Positions 1-8,070 of a DNA stretch of 17,346 nt are shown piece by piece. The position numbers and the translations under genes were made by a program. The notes under the pieces are model-generated. The model was not told where the DNA came from. It saw only the letters and a program-made list of their open reading frames with translations, and did no database searches. Location of the stretch: contig JACMKH010000173.1 of assembly GCA_014380205.1 (NCBI GenBank), forward strand, positions 1 to 17,346, given 5' to 3'. Position 1 is the first letter of the stretch; each line of letters begins with the position of its first letter. This stretch comes from Sphingomonadaceae bacterium (lineage in GTDB: Bacteria; Pseudomonadota; Alphaproteobacteria; Sphingomonadales; Sphingomonadaceae).

Positions 1-380
1 AGGATCTCGTCGACGTCCTTGGCCTCGAGCTTCGAGGCGAAGCTCGACACCGCACCGGCGGCGACGCGCGCGTATTCCCCATATTGCTCGCCGAAACGCG
101 CATCGACGTCGTTGGCCGCGCTGTCCATCGCGGCCGAGACCTCGGACAGCGCGCCCGACGCCTTGGCCTTGCCCTGGTTGGCGTAGTCGCGCGCCTTTTC
201 GGTCGCCTGGCCCTTGAGGCTCGAGGCCTCGGTCTTGATCTTGTCCTTGACCTTGCTCGTCCGGCTCGGCTCGGGCTCGTCGGCGGGGCCGGTGCCCGAC
301 ATCGAGGCGGGATTGTCGATCGTGTCGATCACGCTGTCGGTGCCTTCGGGGAGCTGTTCGCCGGTGGTGTTGCGCGCCAT
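1..380 (-). CDS. Stress-type protein of the 'nutrient deprivation-induced' family, N-terminal 126 residues (partial)
   Basis: The gene reads leftward and its 3' end lies outside the window. The visible part is hydrophilic and rich in Ala, Lys, Asp, Glu and Ser. A short acidic N-terminus (TGEQLPEGTDS) leads into an amphipathic helix-like stretch (KVKDKIKTEASSLKGQATEKA) and ends SSFASKLEAKDVDEI. This matches my memory of small sphingomonad proteins called nutrient deprivation-induced, in which the helical part is followed by a C-terminal membrane segment; that segment would be off-window. Two ATGs stand in tandem (383 and 380). The GGAGG ribosome-binding site at 392-388 lies 4 nt from the first and 7 nt from the second, so I chose the second. 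It is transcribed divergently from eno. A role at the inner membrane in stress is inferred from the family resemblance only. Confidence 0.8.
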   Translation of the reverse strand, partial: MARNTTGEQLPEGTDSVIDTIDNPASMSGTGPADEPEPSRTSKVKDKIKTEASSLKGQATEKARDYANQGKAKASGALSEVSAAMDSAANDVDARFGEQYGEYARVAAGAVSSFASKLEAKDVDEI

Positions 381-417
381 CATTATGCCTCCGTAACGGG
401 TGAGATGCCTTTGGTGA

Positions 418-445
418 TCAAGCGCGCGAGATGCAAATCCGTTCC
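418..445 (-). promoter_or_regulatory. Possible EcfG-type (general stress response) promoter, imperfect
   Basis: On the minus strand GGAAC (plus-strand 445-441) matches the -35 of alphaproteobacterial EcfG promoters. It is followed after 18 nt by CTT (422-420), where the consensus expects GTT after about 16-17 nt. The distance to the start codon (about 40 nt) is reasonable and a stress protein is a sensible target, but the -10 does not match well. Confidence 0.25.
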
Positions 446-449
446 CACA

Positions 450-593
450 AATCCTCCCCGGGCTCCGCTCGGGGAGGGGGACCAGCCGAAGGCTGGTGGA
501 GGGGTCGCCGGCGAAGCCGGCGGCTGCGCCGCCGCCCCTCCACCATCCGCCTTCGGCGGACGGTCCCCCTCCCCGAGACAAGCTCGGGGAGGA

Positions 594-595
<2 letters not shown>
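450..595. repeat. Composite palindromic intergenic repeat (two inverted units)
   Basis: The outer arms AATCCTCCCCG (450-460) and CGGGGAGGATT (585-595) are perfect inverted repeats. Inside, GGGGAGGGGGACC (471-483) pairs with GGTCCCCCTCCCC (562-574), and GTGGAGGGG pairs with CCCCTCCAC. Small hairpins are nested within: CCAGCC-gaa-GGCTGG (482-496), GCCGGC-gaa-GCCGGC and TCCGCC-ttc-GGCGGA. The layout is two copies of one unit in opposite orientation around a GC-rich centre, like a REP/BIME doublet. It fills most of the 248-bp gap between the stress gene and eno. A function (mRNA end, supercoiling site) is inference. Confidence 0.85.
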
Positions 596-1903
<1,308 letters not shown>

Positions 1904-1907
1904 GCGG

Positions 1908-2948
1908 ATGCGGTGGTGGTTGGCCTTGTGCGCGCTGGGATTGCTCCCTGCGTCCGCTTTCGCCGACGCCGCTTCGGCGGATGAGCTGCCGCCTTGCCAA
2001 TTCGAAACGGCGGAGCCAGCTTCCCTTTACGAGATGGCGGCTGAGCCGGAGAGCTGGTTCGATCGCTGCGTTCGTGTGGAAGGGTTCGCCACCTCCAACG
2101 TCTTCTATGCCGATGTAGCAGGGTATTATCGAGCGGCGTCGCGCAACGAACGGGATCGACGCAACCAAGGCTGGCTAGGCCTGTACTTCGCCGATGGTGA
2201 TCAGAGAGCGAACGAATTTAGGCATGCTGAGATTGTAGGGCGGCTCGAAAGCTGCGAGCGAAGTTCGGAAAGGGCGATGGCTGATGCCCCCGAGGGCACG
2301 ATCATCATGCCCATCGGATATTGCCATTACACGGGCGGGCTGATTCTTCACTCGGCGCGAGCTCAATATGGTCCTGCCGCGCATCTCACGCGTCAGACGG
2401 GCGACGCCAACCGCGTCAGTTTCGGCGATCTCGTCCCCGAAACCGAGACGGACAGCACACCTTCTTCAGCCAAGGGGATGGTCGCCGAGTTTCTTAGGGC
2501 GCTGTCGGAGGGCGACGAAGTTCGCGCGCGCAATTTCGTGGAGCCGTATGACGAAATCACCTCCGAGATGGACGAGCGCGAATATGACGCCTTTCTGATG
2601 GGAGAGGGTGAATCGCCGTTCCGCGAAGTGCGAGAGGCCGGCCGCGATGTGCAGACGGCTTTCTTTTCCGATACTCTCCCTCAAGAAGTTCTGGAGTGGC
2701 GTGATGAGCCCGATTGGTTCGCGTGTTTTTGCAGGCAGCCGGATTGCAGCGGCGAGTGGCCGATCAGTCACTTCGACGCTACGGCCGCGCCGGGCCGCCC
2801 CTATGTCTGTCTTCGCTATCACATGCCAGCCAGCTATTGGTTTGGAGGTCACGAAATTACGTTCGGGCCGACATTGGGAACTGAACGGCGGCTCTCCGGG
2901 CTGGCGGAAGGGCCGAATGACGAACCGGACTCACCCGCCCTAAATTAG
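1908..2948 (+). CDS. Secreted cysteine-rich protein of unknown function, low GC
   Basis: The product is 346 residues and I do not recognise it as a named family. Residues 1-19 form a clear signal peptide (MRWWLALCALGLLPASAFA, cleavage after AFA). The mature part has eight cysteines (C30, C54, C116, C139, C273, C275, C280, C301), an even number that suits disulfides in the periplasm. The first half (about 35-150) has the pattern FDRCVRVEGF...GWLGLYFAD...AEIVGRLESC, which hints at a small beta-barrel, OB-like domain. A Thr/Ser-rich hinge follows near 185, then a second domain beginning EFLRALSEGDEVRARNF, which could be NTF2-like (weak). Sample lines give 34/60 and 36/60 G+C against about 42/60 in eno. 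The ATG is 4 nt after the eno stop, preceded by a G-rich stretch. It sits between eno and ftsB, which I recall as neighbours in many alphaproteobacteria, so it may be an insertion. Confidence 0.85.
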   Translation: MRWWLALCALGLLPASAFADAASADELPPCQFETAEPASLYEMAAEPESWFDRCVRVEGFATSNVFYADVAGYYRAASRNERDRRNQGWLGLYFADGDQRANEFRHAEIVGRLESCERSSERAMADAPEGTIIMPIGYCHYTGGLILHSARAQYGPAAHLTRQTGDANRVSFGDLVPETETDSTPSSAKGMVAEFLRALSEGDEVRARNFVEPYDEITSEMDEREYDAFLMGEGESPFREVREAGRDVQTAFFSDTLPQEVLEWRDEPDWFACFCRQPDCSGEWPISHFDATAAPGRPYVCLRYHMPASYWFGGHEITFGPTLGTERRLSGLAEGPNDEPDSPALN

Positions 2949-2971
2949 CGGCCAGCTGTGCAAAACTCCTC

Positions 2972-3007
2972 TTGAATCCGCGAGTCGTGTGTGATTCATA
3001 GGCCTCT
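2972..3007 (+). promoter_or_regulatory. ftsB upstream control region with three GANTC (CcrM) sites
   Basis: GAATC (2974-2978), GAGTC (2982-2986) and GATTC (2993-2997) lie within 24 bp, just ahead of the ftsB GTG at 3008. The outer two sites sit in an inverted repeat TGAATC...GATTCA (2973-2978 and 2993-2998). A -35-like TTGAAT starts at 2972 and an ATAGG sequence ends at 3002. GANTC is the target of the cell-cycle methyltransferase CcrM, and in Caulobacter methylated GANTC promoters recruit GcrA. Use here as a promoter is inferred. Confidence 0.5.
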
Positions 3008-3319
3008 GTGACACGACCGCGCTCGATCCGCTCGCTGCTTCGCGCCGCCATCGCGCCGACGATCGCGCTGCTGATCATCGCCAATTTCGCGGGCTATGCG
3101 CTGATCGGGCCCAACGGGCTGCTCGCCTGGGACGATTACCGGCGGCTGCGCGCCGAGCGCGCCGAGCAGCTCGCCACGCTCGAGGCCGAGCGCGCACAGC
3201 TCGCCAACCGCGTCGCGCTGCTCGATCCTTCTGGTGTCGATCCCGACTACGCCGACGAGCTGATCCGCCGCGAAACGGGAATGGTCGGCGACGACGAGTT
3301 CGTGATCCCGGTCGAATAA
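3008..3319 (+). CDS. ftsB: Septum formation initiator FtsB/DivIC-like protein
   Basis: A 103-residue bitopic membrane protein. A short basic N-terminus (TRPRSIRSLLR) is followed by one transmembrane segment (about 13-34, AAIAPTIALLIIANFAGYAL). A charged coiled coil follows (about 42-70, YRRLRAERAEQLATLEAERAQ) and then a periplasmic tail with YADELIRRETGMVGDDEFV. This is the layout of FtsB, which with FtsL and FtsQ activates septal wall synthesis. The 'ELIRRETG' ending is typical of the alphaproteobacterial version. The GTG start is forced, because an in-frame TAG lies at 2999-3001. There is no convincing Shine-Dalgarno. The upstream region carries the GANTC cluster. Confidence 0.92.
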   Translation: MTRPRSIRSLLRAAIAPTIALLIIANFAGYALIGPNGLLAWDDYRRLRAERAEQLATLEAERAQLANRVALLDPSGVDPDYADELIRRETGMVGDDEFVIPVE

Positions 3320-3343
3320 ATCCTCCCCGTTCCGGGGAGGATT
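3319..3343 (+). terminator. Perfect hairpin after ftsB (terminator or minimal repeat copy)
   Basis: AATCCTCCCC (3319-3328), a 5-nt loop GTTCC and GGGGAGGATT (3334-3343) form a perfect 10-bp stem that overlaps the last base of the ftsB stop codon. There is no T run, so classical intrinsic termination is doubtful. The arms are the same as the outer arms of the repeat at 450-595, so this may be a short relative of that family. Confidence 0.55.
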
Positions 3344-3369
3344 CCGAAAGCTCCCGCGCGCCGCCGCCG

Positions 3370-3398
3370 TTGCGCTAAGCGCGCGTGTTCGTCATAGC
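3370..3398 (+). promoter_or_regulatory. Weak candidate pdhA promoter
   Basis: TTGCGC (3370-3375) and CATAGC (3393-3398) are 17 nt apart, each matching the sigma-70 consensus at 3 of 6 positions. If real, transcription starts near 3405. The upstream GTG at 3385 would then be untranslated, which supports the TTG start at 3439. Confidence 0.25.
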
Positions 3399-3438
3399 CG
3401 GGGGGAGCGCAGCCACAGGACAGGGAAGGGCCGTCGCC

Positions 3439-4521
3439 TTGGCCAGAGCAGCAACATCCAAGCCCGCCGCACCGAAGCCCGCGCCCGCCAAGCCCCCTCC
3501 GCGCAAGTCCGCGACGCCCGCGCTCGCGCGCCCCGCCGAGCCCACGCGCTACAAGGCCTCGAAGGACCAGCTGCTCGAATTCTACCGCCAGATGCTGCTT
3601 ATCCGCCGCTTCGAGGAGAAGGCCGGGCAGCTCTACGGGCTCGGGCTGATCGGCGGCTTCTGCCATCTCTACATCGGCCAGGAGGCGGTCGCGGTCGGGC
3701 TCCAGTCGGCGCTCGACGGCGACAAGGACAGCGTCATCACCGGCTATCGCGACCACGGCCACATGCTCGCCTACGGCCTCGATCCCAAGACGATCATGGC
3801 CGAGCTCACCGGCCGCGCCGCCGGCATCGCGCGCGGCAAGGGCGGCTCGATGCACATGTTCTCGGTCGAGCATCGCTTCTACGGCGGGCACGGCATCGTC
3901 GGCGCGCAGGTCCCGCTCGGCACGGGCCTCGCCTTCGCGCACAAATACCGCAAGGACGGCGGCGTGTGCCTCGCCTATTTCGGCGACGGCGCGGCCAACC
4001 AGGGCCAGGTCTATGAGGCGTTCAACATGGCCTCGCTGTGGAAGCTGCCGATCATCTACGTGATCGAGAACAACCATTATGCGATGGGAACGAGCGTCCA
4101 CCGCTCCTCGGCCGAGGACCAGCTCTGCCGGCGCGGCAACAGCTTCCGCATCCCGGGGCTGCAGATCGACGGGATGGACGTGCTCGCGGTTCGCGGCGCG
4201 GCCGAGGTCGCGCTTGAATGGGTGCGCGGCGGCAAGGGGCCGATCCTGCTCGAGTTCAAGACCTATCGGTACCGCGGCCATTCGATGTCGGACCCGGCCA
4301 AATACCGTTCGCGCGAGGAGGTCCAGTCGGTGCGCGACAAGTCCGACCCGATCGAGGCGGTCAAGCGCGAGCTCGAGAAGGCCGAGGTAAGCGAGGAGGC
4401 GATGAAGGCGACCGACAAGGAGATCAAATCGATCGTCGCCGAGGCCGCCGATTTTGCCGAGCAATCGCCCGAGCCCGACCCGGCCGAGCTCTACACCGAC
4501 ATTTTGGTGGAGGGCCGTTGA
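3439..4521 (+). CDS. pdhA: Pyruvate dehydrogenase E1 component, alpha subunit
   Basis: E1-alpha, with E1-beta, decarboxylates pyruvate using thiamine diphosphate and reductively acetylates lipoyl groups. After an Ala/Pro/Lys-rich N-terminus (about 1-35) the catalytic domain runs from about residue 40: [20 protein letters not shown], then [20 protein letters not shown] and GKGGSMHMF. The thiamine motif runs from GDG (182-184) to ENN (210-212). The phosphorylation-loop-like [15 protein letters not shown] follows. I chose TTG 3439 because GGGAAGG (3423-3429) sits 9 nt before it and the resulting start [15 protein letters not shown] resembles relatives; it gives 360 residues. The longest open frame would begin at GTG 3385, which lacks a ribosome-binding site. 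The stop overlaps the pdhB start (TGATG), so the two are translationally coupled. Confidence 0.95.
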   Translation: MARAATSKPAAPKPAPAKPPPRKSATPALARPAEPTRYKASKDQLLEFYRQMLLIRRFEEKAGQLYGLGLIGGFCHLYIGQEAVAVGLQSALDGDKDSVITGYRDHGHMLAYGLDPKTIMAELTGRAAGIARGKGGSMHMFSVEHRFYGGHGIVGAQVPLGTGLAFAHKYRKDGGVCLAYFGDGAANQGQVYEAFNMASLWKLPIIYVIENNHYAMGTSVHRSSAEDQLCRRGNSFRIPGLQIDGMDVLAVRGAAEVALEWVRGGKGPILLEFKTYRYRGHSMSDPAKYRSREEVQSVRDKSDPIEAVKRELEKAEVSEEAMKATDKEIKSIVAEAADFAEQSPEPDPAELYTDILVEGR

Positions 4522-5957
4522 TGCCGATCGAGCTCAAGATGCCCGCGCTGTCCCCGACGATGGAGGAGGGGACGCTCGCCAAATGGCTGGTCAAGGAGGG
4601 CGACGCGGTCAGCTCGGGCGACATCCTCGCGGAGATCGAGACCGACAAGGCGACGATGGAGTTCGAGGCGATCGACGAGGGTACGATCGCGAAGATCCTC
4701 GTCCCCGAGGGGACTGACGAGGTGAAGGTCGGCACCGTCATCGCGCTCATCGCCGAGGAGGGCGAGGACACCAGCCCCTCTCCCCTTGTGGGAGAGGGAC
4801 AGCCGAGCGAAGCAAGGCAGGGGGAGGGCAGTCTACAGCCCGCTCCTCCCGAGATGGCCCAGGAGCCCGCCGCTGTCCCCTCTCCCGTCGCCGCTGACGC
4901 GGCTCCCCCCTCTCCCGTAAGGGGAAAGGGGACTAGCGCGCCCGCCTCCGATCCCGACATCCCAGCCGGCACCGAGATGGTCCGCACCACCCTGCGCGAG
5001 GCGCTCCGCGATGCGATGGCGGAAGAAATGCGCGCCGACGATCGCGTGTTCGTGATGGGCGAGGAGGTCGCCGAATATCAGGGCGCCTACAAGGTGACGC
5101 AGGGGCTGCTCGAGGAGTTCGGGCCGCGGCGCGTGATCGACACGCCGATCACCGAGTACGGTTTCGCGGGCGTCGGGACGGGCGCGGCGATGGGGGGCTT
5201 GAAGCCCATCGTCGAGTTCATGACCTTCAACTTCGCGATGCAGGCGATCGACCACATCATCAATTCGGCGGGCAAGACCAACTACATGTCGGGCGGACAG
5301 ATGCGCTGCCCGATCGTGTTCCGCGGTCCCAACGGCGCCGCCTCGCGCGTCGCCGCGCAGCACAGCCAGAATTACGGCCCCTGGTATGCCAGCGTTCCCG
5401 GCCTGATCGTGATCTGCCCGTACAGCGCCGCCGACGCCAAAGGGCTGCTCAAGGCGGCGATCCGCAGCGAGGACCCCGTCGTCTTCCTTGAGAACGAGCT
5501 GCTCTACGGCCAGAGCTTCGAGGTTCCCGCGCTCGACGACTGGGTGCTGCCGATCGGCAAGGCGCGCACCGTACGCTCGGGCAACGACGTCACCATCGTC
5601 AGCTATTCGATCGGCGTGGGCGTCGCACTCGCCGCCGCCGAGAAGCTTGCCGAGGAAGGCATCGAGGCCGAGATCATCGACCTGCGCACGCTCCGCCCGC
5701 TCGACACCGCCGCCGTGCTCGAAAGCCTCAGGCGCACCAACCGCGTGGTCGTCGTCGAGGAAGGCTGGCCGGTCTGCTCGATCGCCTCGGAGATCGTCAG
5801 CGTTTGCATGGAGCAGGGCTTCGACGACCTCGACGCGCCCGTGACGCGCGTCACCAACGAGGACGTGCCGATGCCCTACGCCGCGAACCTCGAGAAGCTC
5901 GCGCTGGTTGACGCGGCGAAGGTGATCAAAGCCGTGAAAGCGGTCTGCTACCGCTAG
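4521..5957 (+). CDS. pdhB: Pyruvate dehydrogenase E1 component, beta subunit, with N-terminal lipoyl domain
   Basis: 478 residues in three parts. Residues 1-80 are a lipoyl (biotinyl-type) domain, with K43 in [11 protein letters not shown] as the lipoylation site. Residues about 81-150 are a Pro/Ala/Glu linker. Residues about 151-478 are the E1-beta transketolase-like domain, with [58 protein letters not shown] and [13 protein letters not shown] lipoyl domain on E1-beta is characteristic of alphaproteobacteria such as Zymomonas, Sinorhizobium and relatives. The ATG overlaps the pdhA stop. Two stretches of the linker ([17 protein letters not shown] and PPSPVRGKG) are encoded by palindromic repeats. 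The stop codon shares CTAG with the convergent rbfA stop. pdhC (E2) and lpd (E3) do not follow. Confidence 0.97.
   Translation: MPIELKMPALSPTMEEGTLAKWLVKEGDAVSSGDILAEIETDKATMEFEAIDEGTIAKILVPEGTDEVKVGTVIALIAEEGEDTSPSPLVGEGQPSEARQGEGSLQPAPPEMAQEPAAVPSPVAADAAPPSPVRGKGTSAPASDPDIPAGTEMVRTTLREALRDAMAEEMRADDRVFVMGEEVAEYQGAYKVTQGLLEEFGPRRVIDTPITEYGFAGVGTGAAMGGLKPIVEFMTFNFAMQAIDHIINSAGKTNYMSGGQMRCPIVFRGPNGAASRVAAQHSQNYGPWYASVPGLIVICPYSAADAKGLLKAAIRSEDPVVFLENELLYGQSFEVPALDDWVLPIGKARTVRSGNDVTIVSYSIGVGVALAAAEKLAEEGIEAEIIDLRTLRPLDTAAVLESLRRTNRVVVVEEGWPVCSIASEIVSVCMEQGFDDLDAPVTRVTNEDVPMPYAANLEKLALVDAAKVIKAVKAVCYR
4775..4831 (+). repeat. Palindromic repeat embedded in the pdhB linker, copy 1
   Basis: CCCTCTCCC (4776-4784), loop CTTGT and GGGAGAGGG (4790-4798) form a perfect 9-bp hairpin. 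It is followed by the tail acagccgagcgaagcaaggc and then GGGGGAGGG. I recognise this as an intergenic repeat type common in GC-rich proteobacteria. Here it is read in frame within pdhB as [17 protein letters not shown]. Confidence 0.8.
4906..4931 (+). repeat. Palindromic repeat remnant in the pdhB linker, copy 2
   Basis: CCCCTCTCCC (4907-4916), loop GTAA and GGGGAAAGGGG (4921-4931) form a hairpin with one mismatch and one unpaired G. It is read in frame as PSPVRGKG. A partial CCCTCTCCC arm also occurs just upstream near 4878, so more than one fragment may be present. Confidence 0.6.
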
Positions 5958-6340
5958 CCGCTTCCGCCGAGATCCCTCGCCACCTTGGGGTCGCGCAGCA
6001 GCGCGTCGATCCGCCCGCCCTCATCGAAGCTCTCGTCAGGCAGGAACTTGAGCCGCGCCGCGTATTTCATCTTCACGCGACGCGCGACCTCGCGCTGGAG
6101 ATAGGCGGTGTGCGTGCGCAGCGCCTTGATCACCGCCTCCTCGTCGCGCCCGAGCAGCGGCTTGGCGAACACTGTCGCGTGGCGCAGATCGGGCGACATG
6201 CGCACTTCGGTGATCGAGACGAGATGGCTCGCGAGCGTCACGTCGTGCACGTCGCCGCGCATCAGTATCTCGGAGAGGACGTGACGCACCTGCTCGCCGA
6301 CGCGCAGCACGCGGACGGATGGGGTTTCGCTGGTGGGCAT
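5954..6340 (-). CDS. rbfA: Ribosome-binding factor A
   Basis: RbfA is a KH-fold protein that binds the 30S subunit and helps 16S rRNA 5'-end maturation and cold adaptation. The 128 residues show the family pattern: [24 protein letters not shown], then [23 protein letters not shown] and [34 protein letters not shown] chose the ATG at 6340 because [14 protein letters not shown] is a normal family start; the upstream in-frame extension is Arg-rich and unlike RbfA. The ribosome-binding site is weak. The gene is usually downstream of infB, but here it is about 11 kb away on the opposite strand, convergent with pdhB with overlapping stops. Confidence 0.95.
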   Translation of the reverse strand: MPTSETPSVRVLRVGEQVRHVLSEILMRGDVHDVTLASHLVSITEVRMSPDLRHATVFAKPLLGRDEEAVIKALRTHTAYLQREVARRVKMKYAARLKFLPDESFDEGGRIDALLRDPKVARDLGGSG

Positions 6341-6433
6341 GGCAACTGGGAAATCTCTTTGGGAGCCGCAGACTAGGCGCGTTGGCCGGCGGGAACAATC
6401 GCGATCGATGCACCCCGCGCGGCCCGGGCGCGA

Positions 6434-6462
6434 TTGATCATCGGGGCTTCGCACGCGATAGG
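6434..6462 (+). promoter_or_regulatory. Candidate lnt promoter, possibly leaderless
   Basis: TTGATC (6434-6439), 17 nt, GATAGG (6457-6462), then 6 nt to the lnt ATG. No Shine-Dalgarno is present. The same GATAGG at the same position precedes trmB. This lies in the 128-bp divergent gap between rbfA and lnt. I found no confident rbfA promoter there. Confidence 0.35.
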
Positions 6463-6468
6463 CCCCCG

Positions 6469-7998
6469 ATGAAGCGCGCGCTTATCGCCCTTGCCGCCGG
6501 CGCGGTCTCCGCGACGGGGTTCGCGCCGCTGGGGCTTTGGCCGCTGACCCTGATCGCGCTCGCGGCGCTGATGTGGATCGCGCTCGACGTCGCGCGGCTG
6601 CGCCACGCCTTCGCGCTCGGCTGGCTGTTCGGCGTGGGGCACTTCGGCGTCGGCATCACCTGGATCGCGACGGCCTTTACCTATCAGGCGGCGATGCCCG
6701 CTTGGCTCGGCTGGGTCGCGGTCGCGTTGCTCGCGCTCTATCTCGCGATCTATCCCGCGCTGGCGACGGCGATCGCGTGGCGGATCGGCAAGGGTTCGCC
6801 GCCGATCTTCGCGCTGGTCTTCGCCGCCGCGTGGATTCTCACCGAATATGTGCGCGCCTTCGTGTTCACGGGGTTCGTGTGGAATCCGCTCGCGGCGGTC
6901 GCGACCTCGACGATCGGGACGCCCGAGCCGATGCTCGCGGTCGCGGCGAGCACGCGCCTGATCGGCACCTACGGGCTTTCGGGAATCGTCGCGCTGACCG
7001 CAGGCGGTCTCCTGCTGCTCGCGCTCAGACGATACATCTGGGGCGCATCGCTGCTTGCCGCGCCGGCGCTCGCGCCGCTGCTCGGGCTGGCCGGCGCGAG
7101 CATGAGCCCGATCCGCGAGGGCGGGCGGGAGATCGCGATCCGCGTGATCCAGCCCAATATCAACCAGGACGTCAAATGGGATCCCGCGCTCGCCGCGCGC
7201 AACTTCGCGCTGCTTGCCGAGCAAACCGGAGAGACGGGAGACCGTCCGCGGCTGATCTTCTGGCCCGAGGCGGCGGTGCCCGAATATGTCGAGGACGACC
7301 CTCTCGCGCGGGCGCGGCTCGCGTCGCTGCTCGGCCCCGGTGACCTGCTGCTGCTCGGCGCGACCAAGGTCGTCTGGGGCGAAGGCGTCGCCGGCCGCCC
7401 GCGCGTCGAGGGCGCGCTCAACAGCCTGTTCGTGATGGACGCGCGCGGTCGGCTGCTCGGCCGCTATGACAAGGCGCATCTCGTTCCCTATGGGGAATAT
7501 CTGCCGATGCGGCCTATCCTCTCGGCGATCGGCCTCTCGCAGCTCGCGCCGGGCGATATCGACTTCGGCGAGGGGCCGGGACCGCTGACCATCGCGCTGC
7601 CCGGCTTCGGGACTATGGGCGGCCAGATCTGCTATGAGATGATCTTCTCGGGCGAGGTCGTCGACCGCGCCAACCGGCCCGATTTCCTGTTCAACCCCTC
7701 CAACGATGCCTGGTTCGGGAGGTGGGGGCCGCCGCAGCATCTCGCCCAGGCGCGGCTGCGCGCGATCGAGGAGGGGCTGCCGATCGTCCGCTCGACGCCC
7801 ACGGGAATCTCGGCGGTGATCGACGCGGACGGGCGCGTGCTCGACAGCCTGCCGTGGCGCGAGGCGGGGACGATCGACGCGACGCTTCCACCGCCGCGCG
7901 CGCCGACCCCGTTCGCGCGGCTCGGAAATTTGCTGCCAATGCTGCTCGCCGCCGCGTTGCTCGCGCTCGCATTTGCGCTTCGCCGCCGCGCCGGTTAA
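6469..7998 (+). CDS. lnt: Apolipoprotein N-acyltransferase
   Basis: Lnt adds the third acyl chain to the N-terminal cysteine of lipoproteins at the periplasmic face of the inner membrane. The protein has 509 residues. About six membrane helices occupy the first 210 residues, a nitrilase-type (CN-hydrolase) domain spans about 222-480, and a last helix lies near 487-504. The catalytic triad is visible: E267 in [11 protein letters not shown]335 in [15 protein letters not shown] and C388 in [12 protein letters not shown] (E. coli E267, K335, C387). NPSNDAWFG and the [23 protein letters not shown] stretch are also standard. The ATG at 6469 gives the usual N-terminus [22 protein letters not shown]; the longer open frame upstream is not membrane-like. 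It is divergent from rbfA and followed by metK after 72 nt. Confidence 0.96.
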   Translation: MKRALIALAAGAVSATGFAPLGLWPLTLIALAALMWIALDVARLRHAFALGWLFGVGHFGVGITWIATAFTYQAAMPAWLGWVAVALLALYLAIYPALATAIAWRIGKGSPPIFALVFAAAWILTEYVRAFVFTGFVWNPLAAVATSTIGTPEPMLAVAASTRLIGTYGLSGIVALTAGGLLLLALRRYIWGASLLAAPALAPLLGLAGASMSPIREGGREIAIRVIQPNINQDVKWDPALAARNFALLAEQTGETGDRPRLIFWPEAAVPEYVEDDPLARARLASLLGPGDLLLLGATKVVWGEGVAGRPRVEGALNSLFVMDARGRLLGRYDKAHLVPYGEYLPMRPILSAIGLSQLAPGDIDFGEGPGPLTIALPGFGTMGGQICYEMIFSGEVVDRANRPDFLFNPSNDAWFGRWGPPQHLAQARLRAIEEGLPIVRSTPTGISAVIDADGRVLDSLPWREAGTIDATLPPPRAPTPFARLGNLLPMLLAAALLALAFALRRRAG

Positions 7999-8004
7999 GC
8001 GGCG

Positions 8005-8044
8005 CGGCGGGCGCTGGACCGGCCCCTCCGACCCAGTCCCGCCG
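8005..8044 (+). other. GC-rich hairpin between lnt and metK
   Basis: CGGCGGG (8005-8011) pairs with CCCGCCG (8038-8044), and CTGG (8014-8017) pairs with CCAG (8033-8036), separated by a small internal loop. It could end lnt transcripts or be a leader element of metK. There is no T run and I cannot match it to a known SAM riboswitch class. Confidence 0.4.
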
Positions 8045-8070
8045 GCCATTCCCAAGAGGAAGCAGCATCG

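Noticed and set aside
3319..3343. Classical rho-independent terminator after ftsB
   Set aside because: The stem is perfect but no U run follows; it was kept only as a hairpin with a possible terminator role and likely relation to the upstream repeat.
3247..4464. 405-codon open frame on the minus strand over pdhA
   Set aside because: Shadow of pdhA codons; low-complexity and no recognisable motif.
7999..8070. SAM-II or SAM/SAH riboswitch before metK
   Set aside because: The conserved core sequences of these classes are not present; only a GC-rich hairpin is seen.
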